Below are positions 1 through 8,686 of a DNA stretch of 24,452 bases, piece after piece. The stretch lies in assembly GCA_017520105.1 (NCBI GenBank), contig JAFWRL010000323.1, positions 1 to 24,452 of the forward strand, given 5' to 3'. Numbering within the stretch: the first letter of the stretch is position 1; every line of letters starts with the position of its first letter. Origin of the DNA: Fibrobacter sp. GTDB lineage: Bacteria > Fibrobacterota > Fibrobacteria > Fibrobacterales > Fibrobacteraceae. The notes beneath the pieces were generated by a model. The model did no database searches. It saw only the letters and a list, made by a program, of their open reading frames with translations, and was not told the DNA's origin. A program made the position numbers and the translations under genes.

Positions 1-91
1 GGCGCACATGACCGAGTGAAGCCGCTGACGCCGCAGGCGTCCACTCCGAGCTGGGGCCCCTCCCGCATAATTTTTTAAAAATCTTTTTTAT

Positions 92-122
92 AAAAAAGAG
101 AAAGGGCTCAGAAGAGCCCTTT
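92..122 (-). terminator. Intrinsic terminator, minus strand
   Basis: A perfect inverted repeat (GGGCTC with flanking A/T pairs, positions 101-109 and 114-122, loop AGAA) is followed on the minus strand by a U-rich tract (A-run at 92-97 on the plus strand). It could end the transcript of the minus-strand gene whose stop is at 359, although about 235 bases lie between. On the plus strand there is no T-run after the stem, so a plus-strand role is less likely. Confidence 0.5.
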
Positions 123-182
123 CCTAAGAAGGAGAAAATATTGAGCGGTTTCCAGAACCTTGAACCTATCAGGAGGGGAGCA

Positions 183-326
183 ATGATAAAGTCGTTTCAG
201 GATTTACCTTTCCAACCATTCTCAACACTCCAAATATACCAATTCATACTCCGTTCGGTTCTTTCGTTTTTCTTATTTCTTCACTCAATAAAATTTACCT
301 TTTCCGCTTCTATGGCAGCAAAGTAA
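183..326 (+). CDS. Possible small hydrophobic protein (47 aa), doubtful
   Basis: An ATG at 183 is preceded by a textbook Shine-Dalgarno AGGAGG at 171-176, six bases away. A TTG at 141 in the same frame also has AAGGAG at 129-134 at the same distance and would give 61 residues. The product has a hydrophobic central stretch (FILRSVLSFFLFLH) that could cross the membrane once, and no motif that I recognise. It lies antisense to the probable 3' untranslated region of the next gene. The rest of positions 1-358 shows only a GC-rich palindrome (GACGCC/GGCGTC, 27-41) and the terminator. The two good ribosome binding sites are the only support, so this may be chance. Confidence 0.22.
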   Translation: MIKSFQDLPFQPFSTLQIYQFILRSVLSFFLFLHSIKFTFSASMAAK

Positions 327-358
327 CCGCCGTCACAGAAGTAAGAACAAAGTAACAC

Positions 359-1657
359 TTATTCTTCGCGGAAGATAATCTTACACTTCGGAACAAAGCG
401 GAATCCGCCGCGACGATGGCGTTCGATTTCGAAGAACTTCTTCACGCCTTCGCTCGGATGTTCCGGATCATCAGAACCGTTAATGTGAGCGATAACGCGG
501 TTCAACCGGCTCTCGAAGTTCGGACGGAGCGGATCCATGCAAATCGCCGGGTCGCGCTTGAATTCGCGGTTTTCGTATTCTTCACGGCCCGTCACAGTAT
601 ATTCGCGGAGCAAGTTGCGAAGGATTCGAGCAGGCACGTTACGCATAAGGTGTTTGCTATTCACAGAAATCGAGTCGTCGCTCTTGTAATAGACAATCGT
701 GACAGAATCGTTCATGGCATCGAGAAGCTGTTCATGAGCCTTCTGGAGCGGCGCCCAGGCAGCGAATTCCTGCTTCACAACAGAGCTCATCAACTTGAGG
801 AACGGTTCCGATGCATTCACGTTCGCCTTGAAATTGAACCCGAGAATATACACAGGGGCACCATAGTAGCAGTCCTTTTCGATAAGCAATGCGCCGGTCT
901 TCGGGTCGCGGATGTCAACCATAGCACGGACACAGCCGATGCTCTTTTCCACATCGTTCTTCCAATCGAGGTTGTGTTCCTTGAGGCAATCGGCAAATGT
1001 GGCATGACGGCCCACAAGCTGGTCTTTAACATAAACACCACCGTCTTCCTTCATTTCGGCGGGGACTCTGTTTTCAAGAGCTTCGATAAACGACGTCTGC
1101 GAGGCGAGATAGCTAATGTGTTCGTAGGCAGGCGTGTTCAAGAGAAGCGGTCCAATGTTGATCATGCTGCGGATCCAACGCATCGGATTTGCAGCAAGTA
1201 CACCCGGAGTCTCGAACTGGAAAGTGAAGTCCACCCTGCGGTTTCCGTCAACAATTTCATTACGGAGAATGTTTGCCTTCGTAAGGAACGGATAACGTTT
1301 CGGGATGATTTCCAAGCAAAGTTCGCGAGCGTCCTCAGCAGAATAGAACGATGAAACAAACGGCAAGTAAGAGCGAAGCACGCTACGTGCAGGGACGGCT
1401 TCAAATGCGGCACAACGTTTCACGATGCGTTCAATAAAGTCATCAGGGCTTTCACCGCGTTCATACAGCCACGCGACGATGTTGTCCATTATAAATCGGT
1501 AAGCGCTTTCATCTACGTATGAATCTTCAAAGTACAAATCATTTAGAAGTTTCACGTTGAATCGCGGATCTCGTTTTACCAAGGTCAAAATGTCCTTGAC
1601 CGGATAAGACATGAGCAATTCAATGTGTGCTAGCTGAAGGAATAGATTTGAAACCAT
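359..1657 (-). CDS. Uncharacterised protein, possible C-terminal winged helix
   Basis: A 432-residue protein of a family I do not recognise. It has no signal peptide and no clear membrane segment, so it is probably cytoplasmic. The N-terminal 300 residues are mixed alpha/beta without a known motif. The last ~120 residues (from about VTIVYYKSDD) run helix - RILRNLLREY - charged segment - FESRLNRVIAHI - basic turn HRRGGFRFVP. This order recalls OmpR-type winged-helix DNA-binding domains, where a recognition helix is followed by a GGF/GY hairpin. That resemblance is an inference from pattern only. The ATG at 1657 is preferred over the GTG at 1666 because the Shine-Dalgarno GAGGTG (minus strand of 1664-1669) sits six bases before the ATG and overlaps the GTG. 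The gene is divergent from mutL. Confidence 0.7.
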   Translation of the reverse strand: MVSNLFLQLAHIELLMSYPVKDILTLVKRDPRFNVKLLNDLYFEDSYVDESAYRFIMDNIVAWLYERGESPDDFIERIVKRCAAFEAVPARSVLRSYLPFVSSFYSAEDARELCLEIIPKRYPFLTKANILRNEIVDGNRRVDFTFQFETPGVLAANPMRWIRSMINIGPLLLNTPAYEHISYLASQTSFIEALENRVPAEMKEDGGVYVKDQLVGRHATFADCLKEHNLDWKNDVEKSIGCVRAMVDIRDPKTGALLIEKDCYYGAPVYILGFNFKANVNASEPFLKLMSSVVKQEFAAWAPLQKAHEQLLDAMNDSVTIVYYKSDDSISVNSKHLMRNVPARILRNLLREYTVTGREEYENREFKRDPAICMDPLRPNFESRLNRVIAHINGSDDPEHPSEGVKKFFEIERHRRGGFRFVPKCKIIFREE

Positions 1658-1691
1658 TTCACTCACCTCACTTGTTCATTAAAATTCATTA

Positions 1692-1710
1692 GCTATATTT
1701 ATAATATAGC
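1692..1710. promoter_or_regulatory. Divergent promoter region with AT palindrome
   Basis: The 100-base gap between the unknown gene and mutL holds a palindrome GCTATAT/ATATAGC (1692-1698, 1704-1710). Inside it is a consensus TATAAT at 1700-1705 on the plus strand, and TATATT/TATAAA words are present on the minus strand. Two direct TTCATTA copies (1675-1681 and 1685-1691) lie just upstream. A weak -35-like TTCATT (1675-1680) is 19 bases from the TATAAT. The site could serve mutL and the divergent gene, and the palindrome could also be an operator. Confidence 0.4.
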
Positions 1711-1757
1711 AATCCTACACCAATTATCCGCTCCGTCAGCTACATATAAAGCGAAAA

Positions 1758-3698
1758 ATGGCAGAAATTCACCTTTTATCCGACGAAATCATCAACAAAA
1801 TTGCCGCTGGAGAAGTCATCGAACGTCCAGCATCGGCTGTCAAAGAACTTATTGAGAACGCTATCGACGCCGGAGCAACCCGAATTCAAGTCCAAATCGA
1901 ACAAGGCGGAAAGAAAAAGATCCAGGTTACAGACAACGGTAAAGGCATGGGTGCCGCCGATTTGGCCATGTGCTACCTTCGCCATACTACATCTAAACTA
2001 ACAACCGCGGACGACTTATTCCACCTTCAGACAAACGGTTTCCGTGGTGAAGCCGTCGCCTCGATTGCCGCGGTATCCAAATTAACCATCACAAGTGCCA
2101 CGCAAGATGGCGAAAGCGGCCGCATAATCATCAAGGGCGGAGAAGTCGTCGAAAAGGAAGACATCCAGGCAAGCCGCGGCACCACGTTCCTCGTCGAAGA
2201 CCTCTTTTACAACACGCCAGTGCGCCGCACGTTCCTCGGTAGCGAGACCTCCGAATGCTCACGCATTTTGGACATCGTCATCAAGACGGCCATTTCGCAC
2301 CCGGAAATCCGGTTTGACTATAAAGTCGGCGACAGGGCGGTTTTTACCGGCGTACCTGGAGAACTCCGCAGCCGCATCGCCGAGGCTATCGGTTCCAAAG
2401 TCGCCAAGAGTTTATTGCCCGTCGATTATACCGAAGCGGGCGTCCACGTCACCGGCTTCATCTCCCCCACCACGGAGACAAACGGCAAGCGCAACCACCA
2501 GTTCCTCTTCATGAGGAACCGCCCCATCGAGAACAAGATGGTGAGCAAGGCGGTATCGCAGGCTTACGAGCCATACGGAGCGCAGTGCAAACCCGTTACG
2601 GTATTGTTCCTCGACATGCCCGACATGGAGTTCGACATCAACGTTCACCCGGCAAAACGCGAAGTCCGATTCGCGAACGGGAACCTCGTGTTCCTCGTCG
2701 TGACACACGCCATCCGCGATACGTTTACCAAGGACTTGGAAGCGAACTCGCCCTTTATCGACTTGAGCGATGAACTTGCAGGGAAACCGGCGCAGTCTTC
2801 ATCATCACAAAACGACCTGCCGTGGGAAGCGCCGACTAAGCCCTACGCACCACAAACTTTTGCATCGCAATCCAATCCGTCGAAGCAGCCCGCGCAGTCC
2901 AGTTTCGCGCAACCGGCAAGACCGCAGTACCCGTCAGAGCGCCCTGCGCAGTCTGTTCCGCAGTTTGCAAAATCCGCATTTACAGCAAACACGCTCTCGG
3001 ACAAAAAATCGAAGTACGATGTGAGCGACGACGTCCAGGACTTGTTCTCGCTCCCCGAATACGGCAAGATTATTTCGCTGGAGTCCGACCTCACCAAGCC
3101 CCAACCGCAACCAGAAGCGCCTTGGACACCGCCAACGTTTTTCCAGATTGCAAACACCTACATCGCGGGCGAAGACGCCAACGGCCTTTTGATTATCGAC
3201 CAGCACGCCGCCCACACGCGAGTGCTCTTTGAACAGGCGATGGAATCGCTACAGAACAACATCGCGCAAGACAGCCAGGAACTTTTATTCCCGGAACTCA
3301 TCGATTTGTCCAAGCAAGAAAAAGAAATTTTCCGAAATGTCGATGAGCAACTGCGAAAGCTCGGCTTCTTTGTCGAGCCGTTTGGCGGCGACACCTACCA
3401 GATTCGCTCCATCCCGAGTTCGCTACCGCTTTCACGTGCAGCCAAAGCCGTTCACGACTTTTTGAACGATGTCGATGAAAACGATACAAAAAACGACATG
3501 GTCAAGTTCCAAGAAGCGATTGCCAAGTCTTGGGCCAAGACGAACGCCTACCAGGCCGGCGACAAGCTCAAGCCCGAAGAAATCACATCACTTGTCGGTC
3601 AGCTGATGATTACGCAAGATCCGCTCAAGTCCCCCTTCGGGAACCCGACGCTCATGCGTTTAACTCTTGACGAACTGAGCAAGAAATTCAGACATTAA
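1758..3698 (+). CDS. mutL: DNA mismatch repair protein MutL
   Basis: MutL is the dimeric ATPase that links MutS mismatch recognition to strand incision. The N-terminal GHKL ATPase domain (about residues 1-330) has the expected motifs: KELIENAIDAG (general base E30, Mg ligand N34), DNGKGM, RHTTSKL, GFRGEA and GTTFLVEDLFYNTPVRR. A Pro/Ser/Gln-rich linker (about 345-420) joins it to a C-terminal dimerisation domain (about 455-646). The C-terminal domain differs at the endonuclease motifs: DQHAAHTRVLFE at 481-492 has Thr487 where the metal-binding Glu is expected, the usual CPHGRP is SPFGNP (625-630), and ACH is AKT. The latent endonuclease is therefore probably inactive. Its length of 646 residues is normal. 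No strong Shine-Dalgarno precedes the ATG. The gene end overlaps convergent lpxB by 39 bases. Confidence 0.96.
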   Translation: MAEIHLLSDEIINKIAAGEVIERPASAVKELIENAIDAGATRIQVQIEQGGKKKIQVTDNGKGMGAADLAMCYLRHTTSKLTTADDLFHLQTNGFRGEAVASIAAVSKLTITSATQDGESGRIIIKGGEVVEKEDIQASRGTTFLVEDLFYNTPVRRTFLGSETSECSRILDIVIKTAISHPEIRFDYKVGDRAVFTGVPGELRSRIAEAIGSKVAKSLLPVDYTEAGVHVTGFISPTTETNGKRNHQFLFMRNRPIENKMVSKAVSQAYEPYGAQCKPVTVLFLDMPDMEFDINVHPAKREVRFANGNLVFLVVTHAIRDTFTKDLEANSPFIDLSDELAGKPAQSSSSQNDLPWEAPTKPYAPQTFASQSNPSKQPAQSSFAQPARPQYPSERPAQSVPQFAKSAFTANTLSDKKSKYDVSDDVQDLFSLPEYGKIISLESDLTKPQPQPEAPWTPPTFFQIANTYIAGEDANGLLIIDQHAAHTRVLFEQAMESLQNNIAQDSQELLFPELIDLSKQEKEIFRNVDEQLRKLGFFVEPFGGDTYQIRSIPSSLPLSRAAKAVHDFLNDVDENDTKNDMVKFQEAIAKSWAKTNAYQAGDKLKPEEITSLVGQLMITQDPLKSPFGNPTLMRLTLDELSKKFRH

Positions 3699-4826
3699 TT
3701 CACTTGAAGTCTGGCCGACATTCAACGACTTGCGAAGGCGCGAGGCGATTTCTTCTACAGTTCCCAAATCCTGCTGGAACATCGCATCGACAATGGATTC
3801 GGCCATACGGTCATTCAGTTTATGTCGAATGATAAATTCTGGAGTCACGCCACAGCCAAAGATGGCGTTCGGCAGCGACAGAAACTCGGACTTGACCATA
3901 AACTTTCCCATCATGAATGTGAGAAAGTCCGGTGCAGTGCATGCCACGAACGGTATCCCGACGCAAGCCATTTCAAGCGTGCTCGTTCCAAACGATGTGA
4001 CCGCAGCCGAATAAGCCGAATAAAAATTCAAACGGTCACTTAAACGCTTTGGAGCAACAACAACCTTTAACCAGCTCGGCAATCGTCCGTCGTAAAATTT
4101 TTCGAGAGCGACCAAAAGCGGAACTTCCAGGTGCTCACGCGACGCAACGACAATAACGTCTGGAAGCAGCCCCACATTGCGTTCCGCCCACACCTTGCGG
4201 TACTTTTCGGCTACCGTAACAAAGGCAGGCAAGTTGCGAAGCGCACTGGCACGGCGGCTCCCCGGCAAAAGCAGCATGTCGGACTTGGTTTCCGCATAAC
4301 GATGATCCCAACTTGCAATCGGGTGCTTCAAGCGAATCGTCTTGCAATTCATTTGTTCGTACGCTTTCGCTTCGATATCAAAGAATACCGCCAAGCGGAT
4401 ATTATCGGCCTGTTTAAAAAGGCTCGCCCGTTTGGATTTCCACGCCCACACTTGCGGAGGCGCCACATAAAGCATAGGTTTCCCCCACTTTTTTGCCAGT
4501 GCGGCAAGTTTCATGTTAAAGCCGGGGTAATCGATAGCGACAATGCCAAGGCACTTTTTCGATTCAGCCGCATCGCGCAAAACGTCAAAGACATTCTTCA
4601 AAGAAAAATACTTCGGGATAACATCACCCACACCCGAAACCGGGAGTTCGTTGTAATCCCACAAGGGCTGAAGCCCCTGCTCCTGCATCAACGGTCCGCC
4701 AACACCAATAGTCTTAAAGCCCCGCAGCGAGGCGACCGCGACCATCTCGGCGCCAATCATGTCGCCAGAATCCTCTCCCGCGCAGAAGAGAATATAAGGA
4801 GAATTTTCTTCGTTAACGTTTTGCAC
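3660..4826 (-). CDS. lpxB: Lipid-A-disaccharide synthase LpxB
   Basis: LpxB is a GT19 glycosyltransferase that joins UDP-2,3-diacylglucosamine and lipid X into the lipid A disaccharide at the inner face of the cytoplasmic membrane. Family hallmarks are the N-terminal ILFCAGEDSGD, VAIDYPGFNMKLA, PPQVWAWKSKR, the LLLPGSRRA nucleotide-binding turn, and SFGTSTLEMACVGIPFV followed by a hydrophobic LTFMMGKFMV segment. The length of 388 residues is typical. The start is GTG at 4826, inside the last codons of dnaE (14-base overlap). No ATG suits the N-terminus, so translation is probably coupled to dnaE. Its presence shows an organism with an outer membrane. The stop at 3660-3662 lies inside the 3' end of convergent mutL. 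Confidence 0.95.
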   Translation of the reverse strand: MQNVNEENSPYILFCAGEDSGDMIGAEMVAVASLRGFKTIGVGGPLMQEQGLQPLWDYNELPVSGVGDVIPKYFSLKNVFDVLRDAAESKKCLGIVAIDYPGFNMKLAALAKKWGKPMLYVAPPQVWAWKSKRASLFKQADNIRLAVFFDIEAKAYEQMNCKTIRLKHPIASWDHRYAETKSDMLLLPGSRRASALRNLPAFVTVAEKYRKVWAERNVGLLPDVIVVASREHLEVPLLVALEKFYDGRLPSWLKVVVAPKRLSDRLNFYSAYSAAVTSFGTSTLEMACVGIPFVACTAPDFLTFMMGKFMVKSEFLSLPNAIFGCGVTPEFIIRHKLNDRMAESIVDAMFQQDLGTVEEIASRLRKSLNVGQTSSELMSEFLAQFVKS

Positions 4827-7800
4827 GATTCGACACCCAAACCTTCAGAACGCCCAGATCCGTTCTAAGCCACTGTAACAATTCCTGTGTATATACAACT
4901 TTATATTTTTTCAAGACGACGACGTGTTCAAATCCAGATTCCGTCTCCAAATGGAACACCAATTCGCAACCGCGAGTGTATTCATCGGCCTGATTCGCCT
5001 TCATTTCAACTTCCAGTTTGTCCAGGAACTCGTCCGTAAGCATTCCCGTGTATAGCGATGCATGAATATGGCTCACCATATCGCAACGGACACGGTCCAG
5101 TTGCAAGACCTCTTCAACGATAATCTGGTAACCGTCGCGATCGCGTTGCTGTTCCAGCGCCCCCTTCACAAGGACGCGGTCATCAATCGAAACCGTATCG
5201 CGCAAACGTTCCCAGACATCTTTCTTGAAGAACAGTTCGACTTCGCCATGGAAATCCTGTACGGCGCCAGAGCCAATCGTATCGCCGCGTTTCGTCTCAA
5301 TGGAACGCATGCGAATGACCACACCGCCAACGACAATGGTGTCGCCCACATGGCGCGTAATTTCGTCTTCTGAAAGCGAACAAGAGGTAAAGCCCGAAAG
5401 CTCCGGACGGAACTCGTCAAGCGGGTGGCCCGAAAGGAAAAGCCCAAGCACGCTTCGTTCCTTGTTGAGCATTTCCATCGCCGTCCATTCTTCGGCTTCT
5501 TCCAAGACTTCAGCCGTGTTCGGCATGGCGGCAGGGCCGCCCAAATCAAACAGCGAGACTTGGCCTTTGGCCTTGTCTTCTTGACTGCGCATGGCCACTT
5601 CCAACGCGCGGTCAACTGTCGCAATCTGCACAGCGCGGCTCCCCGGCAAATCGTCCAAGGCGCCCGCCATAATCAAGCATTCCAAAACCTTCTTGTTCAG
5701 CGGAGGGCGTTTTTCCGTCTGTGCGGCTTGGTATTCCGTCACGCGTTTGCAAAAATCAAAAATATCCTTGTAAATGCCGCGGCGTTCGCGTTCCGCGACC
5801 ACGTCTTCGACAACAGCGATACCCACGTTGCGAATACCCGCAAGTCCGTAGAGAATCTGCCCCTTGGTATTTGCCGAGAACACACCCAACGACGTGTTGA
5901 TATTCGGCGACAAGACTTCGATGCCGAGGCGCTTGCATTCCAGAATGATGGTGACCGTATCTTCGGTCTTGCCCATCTTGGATGTCATGGAGGCGGCCAT
6001 GTATTCGGGACCGTAATGCGTCTTGAGGTAAGCCGTCTGGTAGGCAACGTAAGCGTAAGCCGCAGCGTGACTCTTGTTGAATGCGTATCCGCAGAACGGG
6101 AGCACGGCATCCCAAACCTTCTGGATCATCGCACGGTCGTAACCCTTGTCCAAGCACTTCTGGAAAAACTCCGGTTCGAGCTTCGCCATCTTTTCCGGCA
6201 TCTTCTTCGCCATGATGCGTCGGATGTTGTCAGCGCCACCCAGCGAATATCCGCCCAGAATCTGGGCGAGCTTCATCACCTGTTCCTGATAAACGATAAC
6301 GCCGTACGTTTCGCCCAGCACCTGTTCCAAGTCCGGATGGTAGCAGTCAATTTCTTCCTTACCGTTCTTACGGGCAATGAAGTGCGGAATCTGGTCAATC
6401 GGCCCCGGACGGTACAGGGCGTTCATAGCGATAAGGTCAAAGATTCGGGTCGGCTTCAGTTCGCGCAGGTACTTCTGCATACCCGGAGATTCGAACTGGA
6501 ACACCGTTGTCGTAAGGCCCTTGCCCAAGAGATCAAACGTTGCCTTGTCATCAATCGGAATCTTGTTCATCACAAGCTTGATGTTGCGGTTCTGTTCGAC
6601 CATCTTCACCGTATCCTGAATGATGGACAAGTTGATAAGCCCAAGGAAGTCCATCTTCAAAAGTCCGATGTCTTCGGCGTAGTGCTTATCGTACATCACC
6701 ACCGGCGTATCTTCAGGGGCGGCACGGTACAAAGGCGCAAGGTTATAAATCGGTGTCGGCGTAATCACCACGCCGCAAGCATGCACGCCCGTCTGGCGCG
6801 GCAAATCCTCAAGCTTTTTCGCGACTTCCCACAAGTTCTGGTAACTAGCGCGGCTGTTGATCATCGCCTGCAAAGGTTCCGGGCTGTAGCCGTCTTCGAG
6901 GTTGTTGCCCTTCTTGTCTTTACCCGTCCAGGCCTGCTTTAGGCTAAAGTTCAAAGTGCGCTGCGGGAAGAGCTTTGTAATGGCCTTCGCTTCGGCAGGC
7001 GGGAGCCCCAAGACTCGGGCCACGTCGGTAATCACCGCTTTAGACTTGAGCATGCCGTAAGTAATAATCTGGCCCACGCACTCCTTGCCGTACTTGTCCG
7101 TCACGTACTGGATCACGCGACCGCGGTCCCTATCCGCAAAGTCCGTATCGATATCCGGCATGGACACACGTTCCGGATTCAGGAAACGTTCAAAAAGGAG
7201 GTCGAACGTCAAGGGGTCAATGTCGGTAATACCGATAATGTAAGTAACAAGGGAACCAGCAGCAGAACCACGCCCTGGCCCCACAGGAATCCCGTGTTCA
7301 CGTGACCAGTTGATGAAGTCCCACACAATAAGCAAGTAGCCCGCCACGTTCATGTTGCGGATACAGTTGAGTTCCTTGTACATGCGCTTGCCCACGTTCG
7401 TTTCGTGAGCGGGGAACTTGAAATCTTCGTCAGGGAATCGCCACTTGAGGCGTTCATTGCAAAGGTGCGTGATGTAGATGTCGGCATCGCCGCCCGGTTT
7501 GCACCAGCGGTGAACATTCTTCTTCAATGCCTTCTGGTCGTCTTCATCAAAAAATTCCGGCTGCGACAAGCGCTCGATTTCCGCATTGTCCGCGTCCGTC
7601 AGCGCATCTTCGGCAATACCTTTTTCGGCGCAGTAGCTGGCCTTGACCTTCTTTTTGCGGTCCTTGATGACGCCCTTGAGTTCACGCTCGTGGACGACCG
7701 GATATTCCGCTTCGTATTCCGCCTTCATGATGGACTTGATGTTCTGGTATTCGTCAGAAGCAAGAAATTCATCGGGAATCTTGAAACGCGGCCAGAAATC

Positions 7801-8670
7801 ATCGCCAATACCCGTTTTCACCGTGAAGTTACAGCGTTCCGCAATCTTCACCGTATTTTCGATGGCGCCAGGGATGTGCCCGAACAGTTCCACCATTTCC
7901 TGTTCTGTGCGGAAATAGAACTTGTCCGTCGGGAAGCGTTTGTCTTCAAAGCCGTTCAGCGTCACCTTGAGCGAAATACAGCGCAGAATTTTGTGTGCGG
8001 TCGCATCTTCAGGCTTGATGTAATGGACATCGCCAACGGCCACCACCTCGCGCCCGTACTTCTTCGCAAGTTCCACGTTAAATTCGTTGACCCGTTTCTG
8101 CTGCGGAATACCGTTATCGCAAACTGAAATGTACAAGTGGTCGTGGTCAAAAATCTGATTCAAACGGTCCATGTACTCCAGCGCCAGGGAATCCCTACCC
8201 GCGGCAACATTCTGTCCGTAACGGCTAAAGTAATCGCCCGCAATCGCAATAAGCCCTTCCTTGAACTGTTCAATCGTATCAAGCGGAACGGACGGGATTT
8301 CGGCCCAGCGGTCACCATCTTCATAACGGTAACTCACTATGCGAAGCAGATTATAATAGCCTTTTTCGTTCTCGACAAGGAGCGTCAAGCGATCGAAAGT
8401 CATGGGGTCTTTCTGGCTTGCACTTGGCGTATCCACGTATATGTGGCAACCATAAATAGTTTTGACCGGCGGAAGACCCTGTTCCTTGCGTTTCTTGTTC
8501 AAGTCTTTTCCGCGCGTCTGGATTTCCAAGATACCGAACATCGCTCCGTGGTCGGTAAGAGCCACAGCCGGAGCATTTTCCGCCGCAGCAGCCGCCAAAA
8601 TATCGTCAAGCCTAGCCGAAGCCTGTAAAATCGAAAATTCAGAATGAGTCTGTAAATGAACGAACGCCAT
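4813..8670 (-). CDS. dnaE: DNA polymerase III subunit alpha
   Basis: The replicative C-family polymerase, 1285 residues, somewhat longer than the usual ~1160. The N-terminal PHP domain begins FVHLQTHSEFS. The palm carries GPGRGSAAGSLVTY and the catalytic aspartates in PDIDTDF (D506 and D508), with the third at KMDFLGL (D674). QTGVHACGVVI and the finger/beta-binding region (YRPGPIDQIP, AFNKSHAAAYA) follow. A C-terminal OB fold is seen around VVGGVVIRMRSIETKRGDT. A charged region near residues 320-390 (VIKDRKKKVKASY and onward), before the palm, is longer than I expect and may account for the extra length. The gene follows the M16 peptidase by 16 bases and overlaps lpxB by 14, so the three are probably co-transcribed. 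Only a weak ribosome binding site is seen. Confidence 0.97.
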   Translation of the reverse strand: MAFVHLQTHSEFSILQASARLDDILAAAAAENAPAVALTDHGAMFGILEIQTRGKDLNKKRKEQGLPPVKTIYGCHIYVDTPSASQKDPMTFDRLTLLVENEKGYYNLLRIVSYRYEDGDRWAEIPSVPLDTIEQFKEGLIAIAGDYFSRYGQNVAAGRDSLALEYMDRLNQIFDHDHLYISVCDNGIPQQKRVNEFNVELAKKYGREVVAVGDVHYIKPEDATAHKILRCISLKVTLNGFEDKRFPTDKFYFRTEQEMVELFGHIPGAIENTVKIAERCNFTVKTGIGDDFWPRFKIPDEFLASDEYQNIKSIMKAEYEAEYPVVHERELKGVIKDRKKKVKASYCAEKGIAEDALTDADNAEIERLSQPEFFDEDDQKALKKNVHRWCKPGGDADIYITHLCNERLKWRFPDEDFKFPAHETNVGKRMYKELNCIRNMNVAGYLLIVWDFINWSREHGIPVGPGRGSAAGSLVTYIIGITDIDPLTFDLLFERFLNPERVSMPDIDTDFADRDRGRVIQYVTDKYGKECVGQIITYGMLKSKAVITDVARVLGLPPAEAKAITKLFPQRTLNFSLKQAWTGKDKKGNNLEDGYSPEPLQAMINSRASYQNLWEVAKKLEDLPRQTGVHACGVVITPTPIYNLAPLYRAAPEDTPVVMYDKHYAEDIGLLKMDFLGLINLSIIQDTVKMVEQNRNIKLVMNKIPIDDKATFDLLGKGLTTTVFQFESPGMQKYLRELKPTRIFDLIAMNALYRPGPIDQIPHFIARKNGKEEIDCYHPDLEQVLGETYGVIVYQEQVMKLAQILGGYSLGGADNIRRIMAKKMPEKMAKLEPEFFQKCLDKGYDRAMIQKVWDAVLPFCGYAFNKSHAAAYAYVAYQTAYLKTHYGPEYMAASMTSKMGKTEDTVTIILECKRLGIEVLSPNINTSLGVFSANTKGQILYGLAGIRNVGIAVVEDVVAERERRGIYKDIFDFCKRVTEYQAAQTEKRPPLNKKVLECLIMAGALDDLPGSRAVQIATVDRALEVAMRSQEDKAKGQVSLFDLGGPAAMPNTAEVLEEAEEWTAMEMLNKERSVLGLFLSGHPLDEFRPELSGFTSCSLSEDEITRHVGDTIVVGGVVIRMRSIETKRGDTIGSGAVQDFHGEVELFFKKDVWERLRDTVSIDDRVLVKGALEQQRDRDGYQIIVEEVLQLDRVRCDMVSHIHASLYTGMLTDEFLDKLEVEMKANQADEYTRGCELVFHLETESGFEHVVVLKKYKVVYTQELLQWLRTDLGVLKVWVSNRAKR

Positions 8671-8686
8671 GTTTTTCCGCTCTATC

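Noticed and set aside
27..41. GACGCC/GGCGTC palindrome at the left edge as a terminator or mobile-element end
   Set aside because: There is no U-run, and too little flanking sequence to judge. It may be a dispersed repeat or the tail of a gene outside the window.
416..1354. A 312-codon plus-strand frame opposite the unknown gene at 359-1657
   Set aside because: The minus-strand gene has a clear Shine-Dalgarno and a more natural composition. The plus-strand frame has no ribosome binding site, and its product is Arg/His/Val-rich.
5425..6942. A 505-codon open frame opposite dnaE
   Set aside because: It lies entirely antisense to conserved polymerase motifs; the His/Arg/Val-rich product is not protein-like.
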